From Antilocapra americana (taxonomy: Eukaryota; Chordata; Mammalia; Artiodactyla; Antilocapridae), in NCBI GenBank assembly GCA_007570785.1, contig ML660774.1, positions 11,190,476-11,254,475 on the forward strand: a DNA stretch of 64,000 bases, written 5' to 3'. Both the position numbers and the translations under genes were made by a program. Below the pieces are notes generated by a model. That model was not told the origin of the DNA. It saw only the letters and a list, made by a program, of their open reading frames with translations, and made no database searches. Shown here in pieces: positions 21,411 through 32,969 of this stretch (positions are counted from its first letter, which is position 1; each line of letters opens with the position of its first letter).

Positions 21411-22354
21411 TAAAAAAGGAATGTGGTAATGGTGAACTAGAGTCTTGTGTGACCTTCACCTAGAGTTGAAGGTGTGAGAAGATAGAGCTTCTCCAGACAG
21501 GGTGTAGATAAAATGAGTTATGTCTCTGGGTAAGTTGTATGTTCTTTAAAAGCTCCACAGTCCAGGTTCTTAATAGAATTTAAAATACTAAAAAATGAGA
21601 GAATGAAACCTGGTTTACAGATCATCTGATTCAGTGGTGTCTACAGAGGGCTGGGGTGGGGAAGGGTCTTTGATTTTGACAATGTGCCTTGGGGTCACTT
21701 CAGAGAACAGGAAGTTTTCTTCTTTCATTTTTCATTCGACAGAACTGGTTTTTTGGTTTGTGTTGTTTTTTAATCTTGTCTCTGTACTTGGGTTCCACAT
21801 AACACTTGGCTATATTTCATGTGGTTTTGTTTGTTTGGAAAAGAAAGAAAGCTTATCGGCTCTCAAACAAGGTTTAGATCTGTTCCTTTTTTCAGATTCA
21901 GAGGAAGAGATTTACTGCATTTTGCAGAGGACAGGTCTTTCTGGGGAAGGACTCTGTTACTCCCCGGATTCAGACGAGTTAACAAGTATTGTAATCCCAA
22001 GACTGTACCCCGTGTTCTAATGAACATCAGCGCTTCCTTTAGAACACTGCATTCTAAAGCCTGCGCACACTCTGTGGTGGGCAAGTTCATGACAAGCTGC
22101 CACCTTTACAAGAGGATAAAAGAACAAATTAGGCATTCAGTCACGCCAACTTGGTCTCAGGGAGAAAACGACACCGGGTATTGTGTTTTTAGCTTCACTC
22201 CTTGGGTGTTGGCACCGTCTGCAGTTTCTAGGCCTTTCTAATTATAGATGTGCCTCATAACACTATCCCCACCTGCACCTCTAACAACAATATTCAGCAC
22301 TTTAACATTATCAAAGATCATTCCAGCTTGAACTAATTAATTCATATAATCCAA

Positions 22355-22465
22355 CCATCTGGGACAGATAGTACTATTATCCAGGTTTTATAGACACAGA
22401 AAACTTCAAAAGAGGTTTCTGCAAGGTCATATAGTAACTGGAATGAGGCCAGGAGTATATCTTAA
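22355..22465 (-). mobile_element. MIR SINE, reverse fragment
   Basis: A diverged reverse MIR: 'ctattatccaggttttatag', 'aaggtcatatagtaactgg'. Confidence 0.5.
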
Positions 22466-22809
22466 AAGGACTAGTTTTCTAGTTCATTGCAAGACGACCT
22501 TACACAGTTTGGATTTAGGGGTAGTGTGATTTTTTTTTTTTTTTTTCTTCAGGGTGCTGAACAGATACTCCTTTGTTGGATACTAGCTCACTTTCTGGTT
22601 TCTGCTGTGGCTTCTCTCCCAGAAGGAATGATTATACCCTTAGGAATGATCATGCACGTCATAATTCTTTGGAATACCAGGTAGTTTGGGAGCTCTTAAA
22701 GGTGGCTAACACATGCCAGCTGTTTCATCTCTTTTGCTCTTCTCCTTTAATTACACCCACTCTATCTCTTCAGTTGAGGGATACTGAAACTTGGAGCTCT
22801 TGAAATGTA

Positions 22810-25800
22810 AAATGAAACCTCAGAAAAGTCAGCTAGTTATGAAGGCTTCTCTTTCCTTTTCTGGTGATCAGTTAACGAACTGAGATCCTTAGGAATCTCA
22901 CACTCATCAAAGAAGGCCCTCAAGAGACAATACCATCTTTTTAATCACGAGTTTTTAAAAAGAGATAAAAAATAACTTACATTTTCCTAGTTACAAGAAA
23001 GTTAACTCTGAAACAATACCAAGTAGCTCGCTGGTGGAAAATGATCATTCTCTTGAAACTTTTGTCCGATTCTAATAGCTGTGGTTTGAAAGAGTATTAT
23101 ATCCTCATGTATTCACTCATGTTGAAGAGGTAGGAAATAATATACTTAAAAGAAAAAACAGAAAAAAGTCTATTAGCTTTTGGCTGAAAAGTCAAAAGCT
23201 GATAGACTTCTATCTAGGCAATGATTATGCAAAATAATGTCAAATTAGAATAGAGTCCTACATGGAGTCCCATGTTGCCTCAGAGACCAGTAGGACTAGA
23301 GAAAGAATTGTTCTGCAAACTTTCAGAATATGTAAGGAATTTGGTGAATAAAGACCTTTTTCTCAATAAGGATCTTTGAAAGGTAGGTTCAGAGAACATC
23401 TGCATACTGTTTGTATGTGAGTCACCAGATAGCAGGATGTGTAACTCAGAGGAACTGGGAGTTTGAAAGGACCATGTGTCTTATTTTCAAGGCTGTTTTT
23501 AAATATCAAGCTGTCATCCAGGGCCACTTACTTTTGAACAAGTTGCTTAAACAAATCTGATTCACCCTTCAGGGTGCATTTAAAGATCCTTGGAGTCTCT
23601 CCTCTACACTCTTGTCATTCAGAGAAATTGAACTGTCTGACATCTTAGTCTTAGTTCAAGGACAGTCTTCCAGGACGAACCTGTAAGCGACAAACTTCGC
23701 TTTCCTGGAGAAAAGGAGAAAAGGAAAAGTGGTGATAGTTTATGTGAAAACCAGATCTATTGTCTAGCCCGCTTTTCTGAAACAGTGCAAGAAGGAACCC
23801 CCTCAGTGACAGTTACAGCGTGCTGATGGCCACCAGGTATGCCCTCCCAATCCTTCAGGGACCACTTGAGGATCAGGTGCCCAAAGGAGGATGCCTAGAC
23901 AGCTGGACAGCACTCCGCACTCATTCCTTCAGTCAGTAAGCTGAGGCCGGCCAAGGGGGCATGAATGCCAGCTGTCTCTCTCCTCGTTTCATAATCTAAT
24001 GAAAGACTGGTCCCCGAAGTCTGTTGGTCTCTGTAGTTTTTGAATAAGAAAGTATTCATCAAAGCCGAAGTTAGGGTGTCACATATCTTCTCTTTATACC
24101 ATCCTTCACCATCACCCACAACTTCCTGAAAGAGTCTATTTAGAGACTAAAACTTTTCCACGCTGGATACAAGCCCAGAGCAAATTTTTTTTTTTTTTTT
24201 GGTAAAGTGTGGGGGCAGTCTATTTGACCAGTTTCAGTGAGTCGTTTTTTCCTATATCCATAAATAAAACCCGCCAAAACACAGCCTTCCATTCTAAGAT
24301 GTGACAAGTCCTTAGGACAGAATACTTTCTGGGCCAGAGAGTGCTTTAAAATGTAAAAAATTAAATATTTTATAATAAATACTTGTGTATGTTACCTGAA
24401 AAATATTTTGTTCAAATTTCCTGAAGCAACAGAAAGAAAATGTAGGAGGGAATTTTGTGCAATAGTTTAAAAAAAAAAAAAGGTCCAACAGTGGTGGGAC
24501 ATGAACATACTCTTGTTAGCTTTTTCTAGCATTCTTGTTAGCTTTTTGCTGTTTATGAATTTGGCGGGAAAGGTGTAAAACAGACAGACCCGAGGCCCTT
24601 CGCTGGGTGTGACCTGAGTCCCATCCTTCGGTGAGACACTGTGGCCACTGTCTGAAGAACTGGCTGCAGTGTAGGCCAGGCCTCCCTGCCCACACAACGT
24701 GGGCTCTGCCTCTGTCTGATTGCTCACAGGCCGCTTTGTGGGTCTGCTCCTGCTGCTTCCCAGGGGGAACTGTACTGTGGGTTCAGAACATGGCTTGCTC
24801 ACCCTGCAAAGTGATAGTGACAAAGGATGGCACCCAGAGACAACTTTCTTTGCAGATCAAATCCTAGGTGAAGCCAGACTTTTCCTTCTTCTGTCTTTAG
24901 GCCTTCCTCCCTAAGGAACTGGCCCAGGGGGCTCCCTAGACATTGGCCAAAGCCTTCACTCCTCATTACTGCTTGGCATTCTCTGCCTCGGGCTCCTCAG
25001 GGTCTTCAGAGAGGCTCCATGCATGGGCCTGGGAACAGTCATTGGGAAGTGATTGTCTATCGGCTATGTTCTTGCTTGTAGCTTGTATCTTCTCAGCTGT
25101 TGCTTCACCAATGCCTCCTAAAATGCTAGTAAGGAAGGGCTAGATTATCTTCCCTTCTTCTCAAGTAATGGAAATACCTTCAGTCATCAAGCAACAGCTT
25201 TATTTATTTGGGTTGTAACTTTTCTGCTGGGAATTTTTGGACAGAAAGGAAAGGAAGAGTGACTGGATGCAGCCTGAGTCACATCAAAGACAGGGACATC
25301 CACTTTTTCAGTGTCCCACGTTGCCCCAGTGCACACAGGACCACCCTGTCAGGAGATCTGACCTCATCCTTTTCTACTAATTGTCACTTGGAAGCATTGC
25401 TATCAATGCTAATCTGTAAATTGTGCATCAAACTTGCAAAATCCAGTAGAATTTAAGGTCTCGAGGTAGCTGTTCCTTTGTGTGTAGTACAGCAGCTGTT
25501 ACCAAGACAGTATATTAACCAAAGGGCAAATAAGAAAGGATACGAAGGACATATAAAAACTCAAACAGCAGAAATAGAACCATAATCTTTCAAGCTCCCA
25601 TGTTTAGTTTAAGGTCAGAGTCATTGCAATCTCCTGAAAGGCATGCTGTTCTCTAAGTTTTCTTGGTCCAGATCATGGGATGTCACATAACTGCCGATGC
25701 AGCAGAATACACTGGAAGTTTCCAGCATCAGATTTCCTTGGAAAAGGTTTGCTCACGGCGTTAGTTTTCTAAAACTGATAACTTTGCCATGGTGGGTGCA

Positions 25801-26715
25801 GACTCTGCATGGTAATCCATTCGTATCTCACATGATGTTTCCGATGGTTATACAGTTGGGGGCATGCACAGGGCATACACTTGGCTAAGCTACTAGGTTT
25901 AATAATCCCTTATCCTGATATTCAGTAGATTCAGGTTATACAACTCTTTATCTAGATGGTTTGGAATGCAAGCTTCTAGAAAAGGAGATGGGTCTTTTCA
26001 TCTCTGTGGCCCTCTTCTATCAAAATTTTCATGTGACTTTATGGTACAGTGATCTTTGTTAACTACAATGACCTTACACAGACATGTTTGTGTAGTAGAT
26101 AAGTTGTTAGTCACTACAACAAATGATGAAAAATTCACCTTGGTAGAGTTCATAGTCAAATGCAAAAAAAAAAAACAATAAAATAATTAGAAATTAGAAT
26201 CAAAGCACAATAAAATAATTAAAATACCTTTGTTCTTTGATAATAGCAGTCTGTATACAAAATGCCATGGAACCTCCAAAGAATGAGCTGCTAGTTAGAC
26301 CTATGTGGGGACAGTCACTTGGACAGAATTAATACAATGTTATTCACAAAGATGATGTAGCTACCAAAAATAAGTTAGTTTGATCTTGGGATCTATTAGT
26401 AGAAGTATAATATCTAGAATATAGAATAGTAAATATCAGTAGTAACTACTTGAGACTTTACCAGCTAGATATAGAATACTGGGTTCAATTTGGACCAAAA
26501 TTAAAAGGATATTAAGCAACTGATATTAAGAAGTCTTTCACTGAGGAAAGACTGTCAACAATGGGCAAAATTAGTAATACTTAGCTCAACTGAATTGTAA
26601 ACACACACAAGCATCAGCTGAGTAGTAAGCTGAGTGATCTGTTTGGTTTCTCCCAAATCTTAGGTTTTATGATTTTGAGTTGTGGTTTTAATGTTACACA
26701 CTATTTCCAAAAGAT
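22810..26715. other. Repeat-poor intergenic stretch
   Basis: About 3.9 kb between FGL1 and the CpG island without a SINE or LINE that I can name, unusual in this repeat-dense window. It includes T-runs at 24187-24200, a short duplicated 'ttgttagctttt' near 24513 and 24538, and the hairpin at 23166-23209. The small open frames inside it have no coding signature that I recognise. Confidence 0.5.
23166..23209. repeat. Hairpin: 17-bp inverted repeat with 10-nt loop
   Basis: Left arm AAGTCTATTAGCTTTTG, loop of 10, right arm CAAAAGCTGATAGACTT. The arms are complementary at 16 of 17 positions, and the one mismatch becomes a G:U pair in RNA on one strand. It is not inside a repeat that I recognise. 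Confidence 0.88.
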
Positions 26716-26721
26716 AACTTG

Positions 26722-26812
26722 ATCCTCCTGACCTGGGGATCAAACTCTCATCTCTTATGTCTCCTGCATCGGCAGGCAGGTTCTTTATCACAGTGTCACC
26801 TGGGATGCCCAT
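26722..26812 (-). mobile_element. Bov-tA head fragment, reverse
   Basis: The segment 'gatcctcctgacctggggat' to 'gtcacctgggatgccc' is the 5' half of a reversed Bov-tA. The Bov-A half is absent. Confidence 0.75.
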
Positions 26813-27104
26813 GCATGACCATAGTGGGTAATAAATGAATCACTTAGCAAGTGACAGTCTTTATATTTATATCAAAGTCTTGATGATTAATAATAAAAGT
26901 CATTCTCTGCCACTCGGGGAATCTTATGATTCACAACCACTGGGAAAAATCTACACCAAGAAACAAACAAATGAAGTCAGAATGTTAATGTATTAATAGA
27001 GTGAGGGCTCAAGGAAAGACTAGGAGAGAAACAACATCAAGAAGAGACAAATCATGTGGCAAAGGTACAGGAAAGTCCTTCAGCAAGAATAGAAATACAG
27101 GTGA

Positions 27105-27300
27105 CGCTGTGGTGTTAGCCAAGTGCCAGATGCTGTTCTTAGTGCTTCATCTCCGCTTATTGATCCTCACAACAACCCTGTAAGCTAGATTTTATAAAAT
27201 GTATTTCCTTTTGATGAGTGAAGAAACATAGGCACAGAAAGGTTAGTAATAATGCCTCAGAATCACACAGCTAGTAGGTAGGGACTTGGATTTGAATGCA
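27105..27300 (-). mobile_element. MIR SINE, reverse
   Basis: A nearly full reverse MIR: 'agtgccagatgctgttctta', 'gatcctcacaacaaccctgt', 'gaaacataggcacagaaagg', 'cacacagctagtaggtaggg'. Confidence 0.85.
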
Positions 27301-27305
27301 AGCAT

Positions 27306-27527
27306 TGTGCTTCCCTGGTGGTTCAGTAGTAAAGAATCCACCTGTCAATGCAGGAGACTAGCATTCGATCCCTGGGTCAGGAAGATCCCCTGGAGAAGGA
27401 AATGGCAACCCACTACAGTGTTCTTGCCTGGAGAATCCCCTTGGACAGAGGAGCCTGGTGAGCTACAGTCCACAGGGTCCCAAAGAGTAGAATACACCTT
27501 AGTGACTAAGCAACAACAACCCTGGCT
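27306..27527 (+). mobile_element. Bov-tA SINE
   Basis: Full-length: 'gtgcttccctggtggttcag', 'ggaaatggcaacccactaca', tail AAGCAACAACAA. It directly abuts the MIR. Confidence 0.88.
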
Positions 27528-28004
27528 CTAGAATTCACACACCAAATACCTGTGTAACACCTATGTCTCTAAGCTCAGAAGAAATGAGTCATTGAGGAGA
27601 GAAGTAACGGTTTAAAGAAAACAACTAAGGAAAAATGAACTAACAATTTCAATTCTACTTTTTAAAAACAGGGTAGGTAACCATTAGATGTGAATTTTTA
27701 ATTTAAAATCAGGAAAAATGGAAATATTTTCTTAATACAGTTCTAATTCTCCTTATTAGGAATCATTTTAACAAATTGACTTCTGAATATCTTTTAACTG
27801 TGTGGCATTTGTGCCATATAGTTTGGGATCTGACCTAACCCCCAGTGATAAATGCCAGAAGGGATCATCTTTGCAGTCATCTACAGGGACAAAGGGAAGA
27901 AAGCATCTCTTTTTAATCATTATCTCTGTAACAAAGCCCAAACTCAGGCACAATGAGTGAGGATTCAGGCATCCTCAGACTCAGTAATTAGGAAATACTG
28001 TGTC

Positions 28005-28225
28005 TTTCATCAGTCTTCCCTGGTGGCTCAGACAGTAAAGAATCTGCCTGCAACACAGGCAGACCTGAGTTCGATCTCTGGATTGGAAAGATCCCCTGAT
28101 GGCAAACCACTCCGGTATTCTTACCTGGAGAATCCCCATGGACAGAGGAGCCTGGGGGTGGGGCGGGCAGCTACAGTCCATGAGGTCACAAAGAGTCGGA
28201 CATGACTGAGCGACTAAACACACAG
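28005..28225 (+). mobile_element. Bov-tA SINE
   Basis: The head is 'tcttccctggtggctcagac'. The central block has lost some bases ('gatcccctgatggcaaacca'), and a G-rich stretch 28153-28170 replaces the usual 'ggtgggct'. Confidence 0.86.
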
Positions 28226-28367
28226 CACACATGTTTTTCATCTGGTTGATGGAGGTAAGTAGTGAAAGAATATTTATATAGAATCTCAAAATGATGTTCC
28301 ACCACAGAGGCCTTCTTCTGTCCCTGATGCTGGAGGCCAAGATCATCTAATGCTCAGTCCTTTCTCT

Positions 28368-28531
28368 GGATCCTAGAAATTTCTCCCTAATTTGGTACAA
28401 TCAGAGTTGAGTGGGGGACGATCTTACTAATATTCATATATATATATATGGATCCTAGAAATTTCTCCCTAATTTGGTACAATCAGAGTTGAGTGGGGGA
28501 CGATCTTACTAATGTTCATATATATATAATT
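28368..28531. repeat. 82-bp tandem duplication
   Basis: The unit beginning GGATCCTAGAAATTTCTCCC occurs at 28368-28449 and again from 28450. The copies run GGATCC...CTTACTAATRTTCATATATA and differ at one base (A/G at the 'aatattc/aatgttc' site) and in the length of the TA run. It is probably a recent duplication. Confidence 0.92.
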
Positions 28532-28534
28532 TTA

Positions 28535-28847
28535 TTTATTTAAAAAAATTGACTCTGCCAGGTCTTCATTGCTGTACTGGCTTTCTCTAGTCGTGGCAAG
28601 TGGGAGCTACTCCCTAGCCGCTGTGCGTGGGCTTCTCATCGTGGTGGCTTCTCTTATTTTGGAGTACAGGCTCTAGGGAACACAGGCTTCAGTAGTTGAT
28701 GTTCCTGGGCTCTAGAGCACAGGCTCAATAACTGTGGTGCACAGGCTTAGTTGCTACACATATGTGGAATCTTCCCAGATCAGAGATTGAACCCATGTCT
28801 CCAGTATTGACAGGTGGATTCTTTATCACCAAGCCACCAGGGAAGTC
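28535..28847 (-). mobile_element. Long CHR-type SINE, reverse
   Basis: Nearly the full long CHR body in reverse: 'ctctgccaggtcttcattgc', 'ggagtacaggctctagggaa', 'ctctagagcacaggctcaat', head at 'ccaccagggaagtcc'. An 'actaatattc'-like motif at both ends may be its TSD. If so, it inserted next to the second unit of the 82-bp tandem. Confidence 0.82.
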
Positions 28848-28865
28848 CACTAATATTCTGTATTA

Positions 28866-29085
28866 AGTTGTTGTTGTTCAGTTGCTAAGTCATTTCTGAC
28901 TCTTTGTGACCCCATGGACTGCAGCGTGCCAGGCTTCCCTGTCCTTCACCATCTCCCAGAGCTTGCTCAGATTCATGTCCATCGAGTTGGTGATGCCATC
29001 CAACCATCTCATCCTCTATCGTCCCCTTCTCCTCCTGCCCTCAATATTTCCCAGCATCAGGGTCTTTTCCAGTGAGTTGGCTATT
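28866..29085 (-). mobile_element. BovB 3' fragment, reverse
   Basis: The segment 'gttgttgttgttcagttgct', then 'ccaggcttccctgtccttca' and 'catcagggtcttttccagtg', is a BovB 3' end. Confidence 0.88.
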
Positions 29086-29089
29086 AATA

Positions 29090-30100
29090 CCTTATTCCCT
29101 GCTGCTCTGTGGAAACTTCTGCTTCTCCCTTCTGCCTACTTGGTAGGATATATCCTTGAACCTGAGGGTAGGAGCTGACTGAATGAACCCTACCTTTACC
29201 AGTTGCCTGTGATACACTGCAGGTTTGTTTTACAGAATGAAGCACATGCTACACCAACATATTGTCAATATTCACAGAGACATCACAAAAATTTTTACTT
29301 TGATAGATGGGAACTTTCCAAAAATTGTTAAAATAGGTTCATTAAAATCCTAGGTACCCTAATCAAACCCTAGCCAGGGCCACTGCACTAACGGGCAAGT
29401 GAAAGTCCAGAGCTGAAACCCAATTATTGCTGGCTAATTCCAGTCCAAACGCCCAATCTGTGTTACATTATGAAGGAAAGTGGAGAACTAGCCCACAGGG
29501 AATCTCAAAAACATCTAAAGGCATCTGTGGGCCCGAAGCATGTGTCATTTATTTATACAACTTGTATTTTAGAATGTGGAAAACCATAAAATCTGACAGA
29601 AAACCCCTAATAAGCGTCAAAGCCAAGAATCTGTGGTCAGTAAGGGGCGCCGTGTGGGAGAACAGGGGTTGGGGGGGCTTGGGGGTGAGAAGGATTCCAC
29701 TCCATCCTCCCCCAGATTCTGACTCACAAATTCAAAACAATCAGAGGCAAGCCTTACTCAACAAAAGGCATATTCTTTGCATATTAGTTTTTTTCAGTAT
29801 TCTCCCCCGAAATGTTCCACTGTGGCACTGCACACACTTTGGTGGGTAAAGTGTAATATTACCATGTCAATTCCATACTTAGCAAAGGTATTCTGATGCA
29901 TGCTAAAGTTTGGGGAAAACATGCTTCAGGAGGGTTACTCTTATCTGTCTGACTATAGGATGTAAGCTGTTTCACGTATTAATTCCCTGAACATCAAATC
30001 TCCAGAAACCATGTCAAAGATACCTGTCTTCTTTGCAGGCACTTGATTTGTCTGTTTGTTTATTGGACTACATAATGAACAGGAATCAGATTTCAAAAAT
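29090..30100. other. Unassigned intergenic sequence
   Basis: No gene or known repeat identified. A G-rich run at 29665-29690 is the only local oddity. The 140-codon open frame at 29427-29849 shows no protein family signature. Confidence 0.5.
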
Positions 30101-30101
30101 A

Positions 30102-30425
30102 CAAGTGGGTACCTCAGGAGTAGAGATGCAGACGTAGAGAACAGACTTGTGGACACAGGGAGGAGGGTGGGACAAAAGGAGAAAGTAGCTTTGATATATA
30201 TACACTACCATGTGTAAAATAGATAGCTAGTGGGAAGCTGCTGACAGCACAGGGAGCCGAGCTCGGTACTCTGTTATGAACTAGAGGGGTGGGGGTAGGG
30301 TTGGAGGGAGGCTCAAGAGGGAGAGGGGATATACGCACACTTAGAGCTGATTCACCTTGTACAGCAGAAACTAACACAACGTTGTAAAACAATTACACTC
30401 CAATTAAAAAATAAAAAATACAAAA
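30102..30425 (+). mobile_element. L1 3' end, sense
   Basis: The segment 'gagatgcagacgtagagaac', 'agatagctagtgggaagctg', 'acagcagaaactaacacaac' and an AATTAAAAAATAAAAAATA tail are the ruminant L1 3' UTR. It is 5' truncated and less decayed than the copy at 2300. Confidence 0.88.
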
Positions 30426-32125
30426 GGGCACACAAAGAAATTTCTCCCCTTTGTTCCTGTGTCCTGGAGGCAAAGCAAGAGGAATAGCTTGTTTTGTATC
30501 CTTCCAGGCTTATTTTATGCACACACCAGCAAATAGGTGTATTCTTTTTTCTATACAAAATGTGGCACACCCTACTCACTGTTCAAATGTACTCAGTGTA
30601 TATGACGCCAGCATTAAGTTCTATGGCTTTTTCCACTTTTGCAAAAGGTGTGCTTTATAGAAACTTCTTCAAATAGGGTTTTGTTTTGTGCTTACATGCT
30701 TCCATTAAACACAAATTCTAATGCTGTGTTCTAGCAATGCCTTTTCTTTTTATTTGATTTTCAGATATCTCATTTAAATGATCAGATAGAGTTATCATCA
30801 TCACCAGGTACCATTTCCCCTAAAAAACTCATGCCCCCAAAGCTCAGCCTTCTATAAATGTCAAGGTTTCATCACATGTAACTGATGGAGTATTCAGATT
30901 AAGATTTTGAACCATATGCTACTCATTCAATAGTGCTGAAATGTATTCCAAGTTATCCTGGAGGCCATTTGCTTCTAGCCTCCCATCAAAAATTATAGTG
31001 AAACTCCTTTTTGAATTTACTCCTATTTTGTTCTCTCTCACTTGGCGTAATGCCAACTCACTTTTGGCTAGAAAACACAACCGTATTCTCCTCCTTTATT
31101 CTTTTAGCCACATTGCAGTCCTGACACTTGATCTCTGCAAACAATCATCTGGTTTCTTCAATTCTCCTTTTACTATTCTTTAAAGGAATTGAAACATTTT
31201 AAATAGTTTTTTGGTCTGTATGAAAACATTCCCAGCTGTCTCAAAATATGGACCAAATTATTCCAAGGGGCTTATCTTTTCAAAATAAATTTTACAGGAG
31301 TGATTCTAAACTCCCCAACTTAGAATTCATGGCCAGCAATGTTCTGCTTTGTTCAGACATATTTTCCTTAATCGAGCTTTCAGCTCAATAAAGATTTTGT
31401 TGTTTTTAGTTTCTCGTGCCTTTGTGATGTATTTCTCCTTCCATGACCTCATGAAGATCATTACCCATGCTCGGCTTTCCACTTGTCTGCAACCCATACG
31501 TCAAGTTTCCACCATGCTACGGAATGCCCTGATCTCTTAATGATGTTATTTTTATTTGTAAGTGGGCATATTTTACCTTCTCGAACTTTATAACCACCCT
31601 CTATGATAAAAGGTATGAGCATCGTCATCCCGTGTTACAAATGAGGAAATGGAGGCTTAGAGGGCTTAATTCTTCTTCTGCACTGTTCTCTGCTAACAAG
31701 ATTCTTCAGTCACTTGGCACTCAGTCTGCACTACCTTGTAATACTATCTTTTTACGTATTTATGACTTGTCATGACAGCTCAACCTTCTTAAAAGCAAAT
31801 GGTTTGTCTGTTTCTCATATTCTCCCCCTGTGATTTGAACAGGAAAGGAACTCGGTAAGTATTAGTTGTTTGACTAGTTATAATTAGAGAATCATAAAAC
31901 TGTGAGCAAAAAGGGAGCCTTATAGATCACTTAATGAGTTGCTTGTGTTTCTCAGAAGTATTGAGATTTGTATAGCCCAGCCGGTAATAGGTACAATGTC
32001 ATTCATTTTCATTTAAAGAATTGAGATTAAAAATTACTTTAGTTGTAAATAAATGCTAATATATAGTGGTGTAAAATTTAAGTACATTTTAAAGTGAAAC
32101 ATGAAACAGGTTTTTAAGATGAAAC
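30426..32125. other. Mostly unassigned intergenic sequence with old relics
   Basis: This contains a weak reverse MIR near 31580-31680 ('acaaatgaggaaatggaggc'). The block 31700-31860 could be an old L2 fragment, but I cannot confirm it. I see no gene. Confidence 0.45.
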
Positions 32126-32128
32126 AGG

Positions 32129-32240
32129 AGGGACTTCCCTGGTAGTCTGGTGGTTATGATGCCACACTTCCAATGCAGGGGGCATGGGTTTGATCTCTGT
32201 TAGGGAACAAAGATCCCATATGCCATGTGGCCAAAAGAAG
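32129..32240 (+). mobile_element. tRNA-Glu-derived SINE
   Basis: Head 'agggacttccctggtagtct', body 'tttgatctctgttagggaac', ending 'gccatgtggccaaaag'. Confidence 0.82.
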
Positions 32241-32254
32241 CTGAAATCTGAAAC

Positions 32255-32965
32255 TGTTACCAAACTAGGGCTTGCTTGCCTGCTGCACAGCAAAACCAAT
32301 CTGTGGTAAAGATTGTGGTAAAGGAAAGTACAGCACTTATTTGCAAGCCACCAAGCCTCTTTTTGGGGAGGGAGGAGGTGCAGGGGATGCACCACACGAC
32401 ATGTGGAGCCCACCTGGACAGAGCTTAAATCTGTGCCACCTGTGGTGGAAGTTCAGAGTCTCGATCTTTGGCCTGCCAGGGAAGCCACTCAATGACTTTT
32501 ACGGAAGGGTTTCAAAAGGCGAATGTGTGGGGTGAGGGTTGCAACACATGGACTTTCTTCTGTTTGGTTGCTGGTGAGAGAAGGTGGCATATCAGGAACC
32601 TCCATCACCTTTTGGTTCCACCCTGTCTGGGGTCTACATGCTGTTGTCAGCATATGGTCACCATCCTCAGCCTGGGCAGGGGTCTTAGTTTCTGCCAGAT
32701 AACTCAAAGATATGTGTCAGGTGGTTGTGTATTATTTCTTGAAGAGGAACTATCACTAGAACTCTGTTTTAGCTGCTGACTATTGTTTAAGCTATCATTA
32801 CTTTTCTTGCTTAACTTCTTTTCCTCTGTTTTTGCATCCACTCACTTTCCTAATTAGTAACTGATTGAGTCTGTTCTTTGGACTCAACTAAGGCCTATTT
32901 CTACAACAAGAAATGGGAACCCGGAAGGGCTTTTGTACTTGGGAGGGCCCCTCAGGGCCCTGCTT
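32255..32965 (+). mobile_element. Probable solo LTR of a ruminant endogenous retrovirus
   Basis: The region resembles, from memory, a ruminant ERV LTR: 'gggcttgcttgcctgctgca' at the start, and 'ctgctgactattgtttaagc' and 'ggcttttgtacttgggaggg' near the end. No gag, pol or env coding sequence is visible around it, so it would be a solo LTR or LTR fragment. A SINE interrupts it at about 32395-32491. The family is not assigned. The orientation is tentative. Confidence 0.45.
32395..32491 (-). mobile_element. tRNA-Glu-type SINE fragment nested in the LTR, reverse
   Basis: The segment 'acatgtggagcccacctgga' to 'tggcctgccagggaagcc' has the layout of a reversed SINE head and body. It is diverged. Confidence 0.6.
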
Positions 32966-32969
32966 GATT

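Noticed and set aside
21634..22241. Two overlapping 128-140-codon frames
   Set aside because: They overlap in different frames, neither resembles a known protein, and an opposite-strand frame also overlaps. No support for a gene.
29427..29849. 140-codon open frame on + strand
   Set aside because: No recognisable domain or splice context; the peptide looks like random translation of intergenic DNA.
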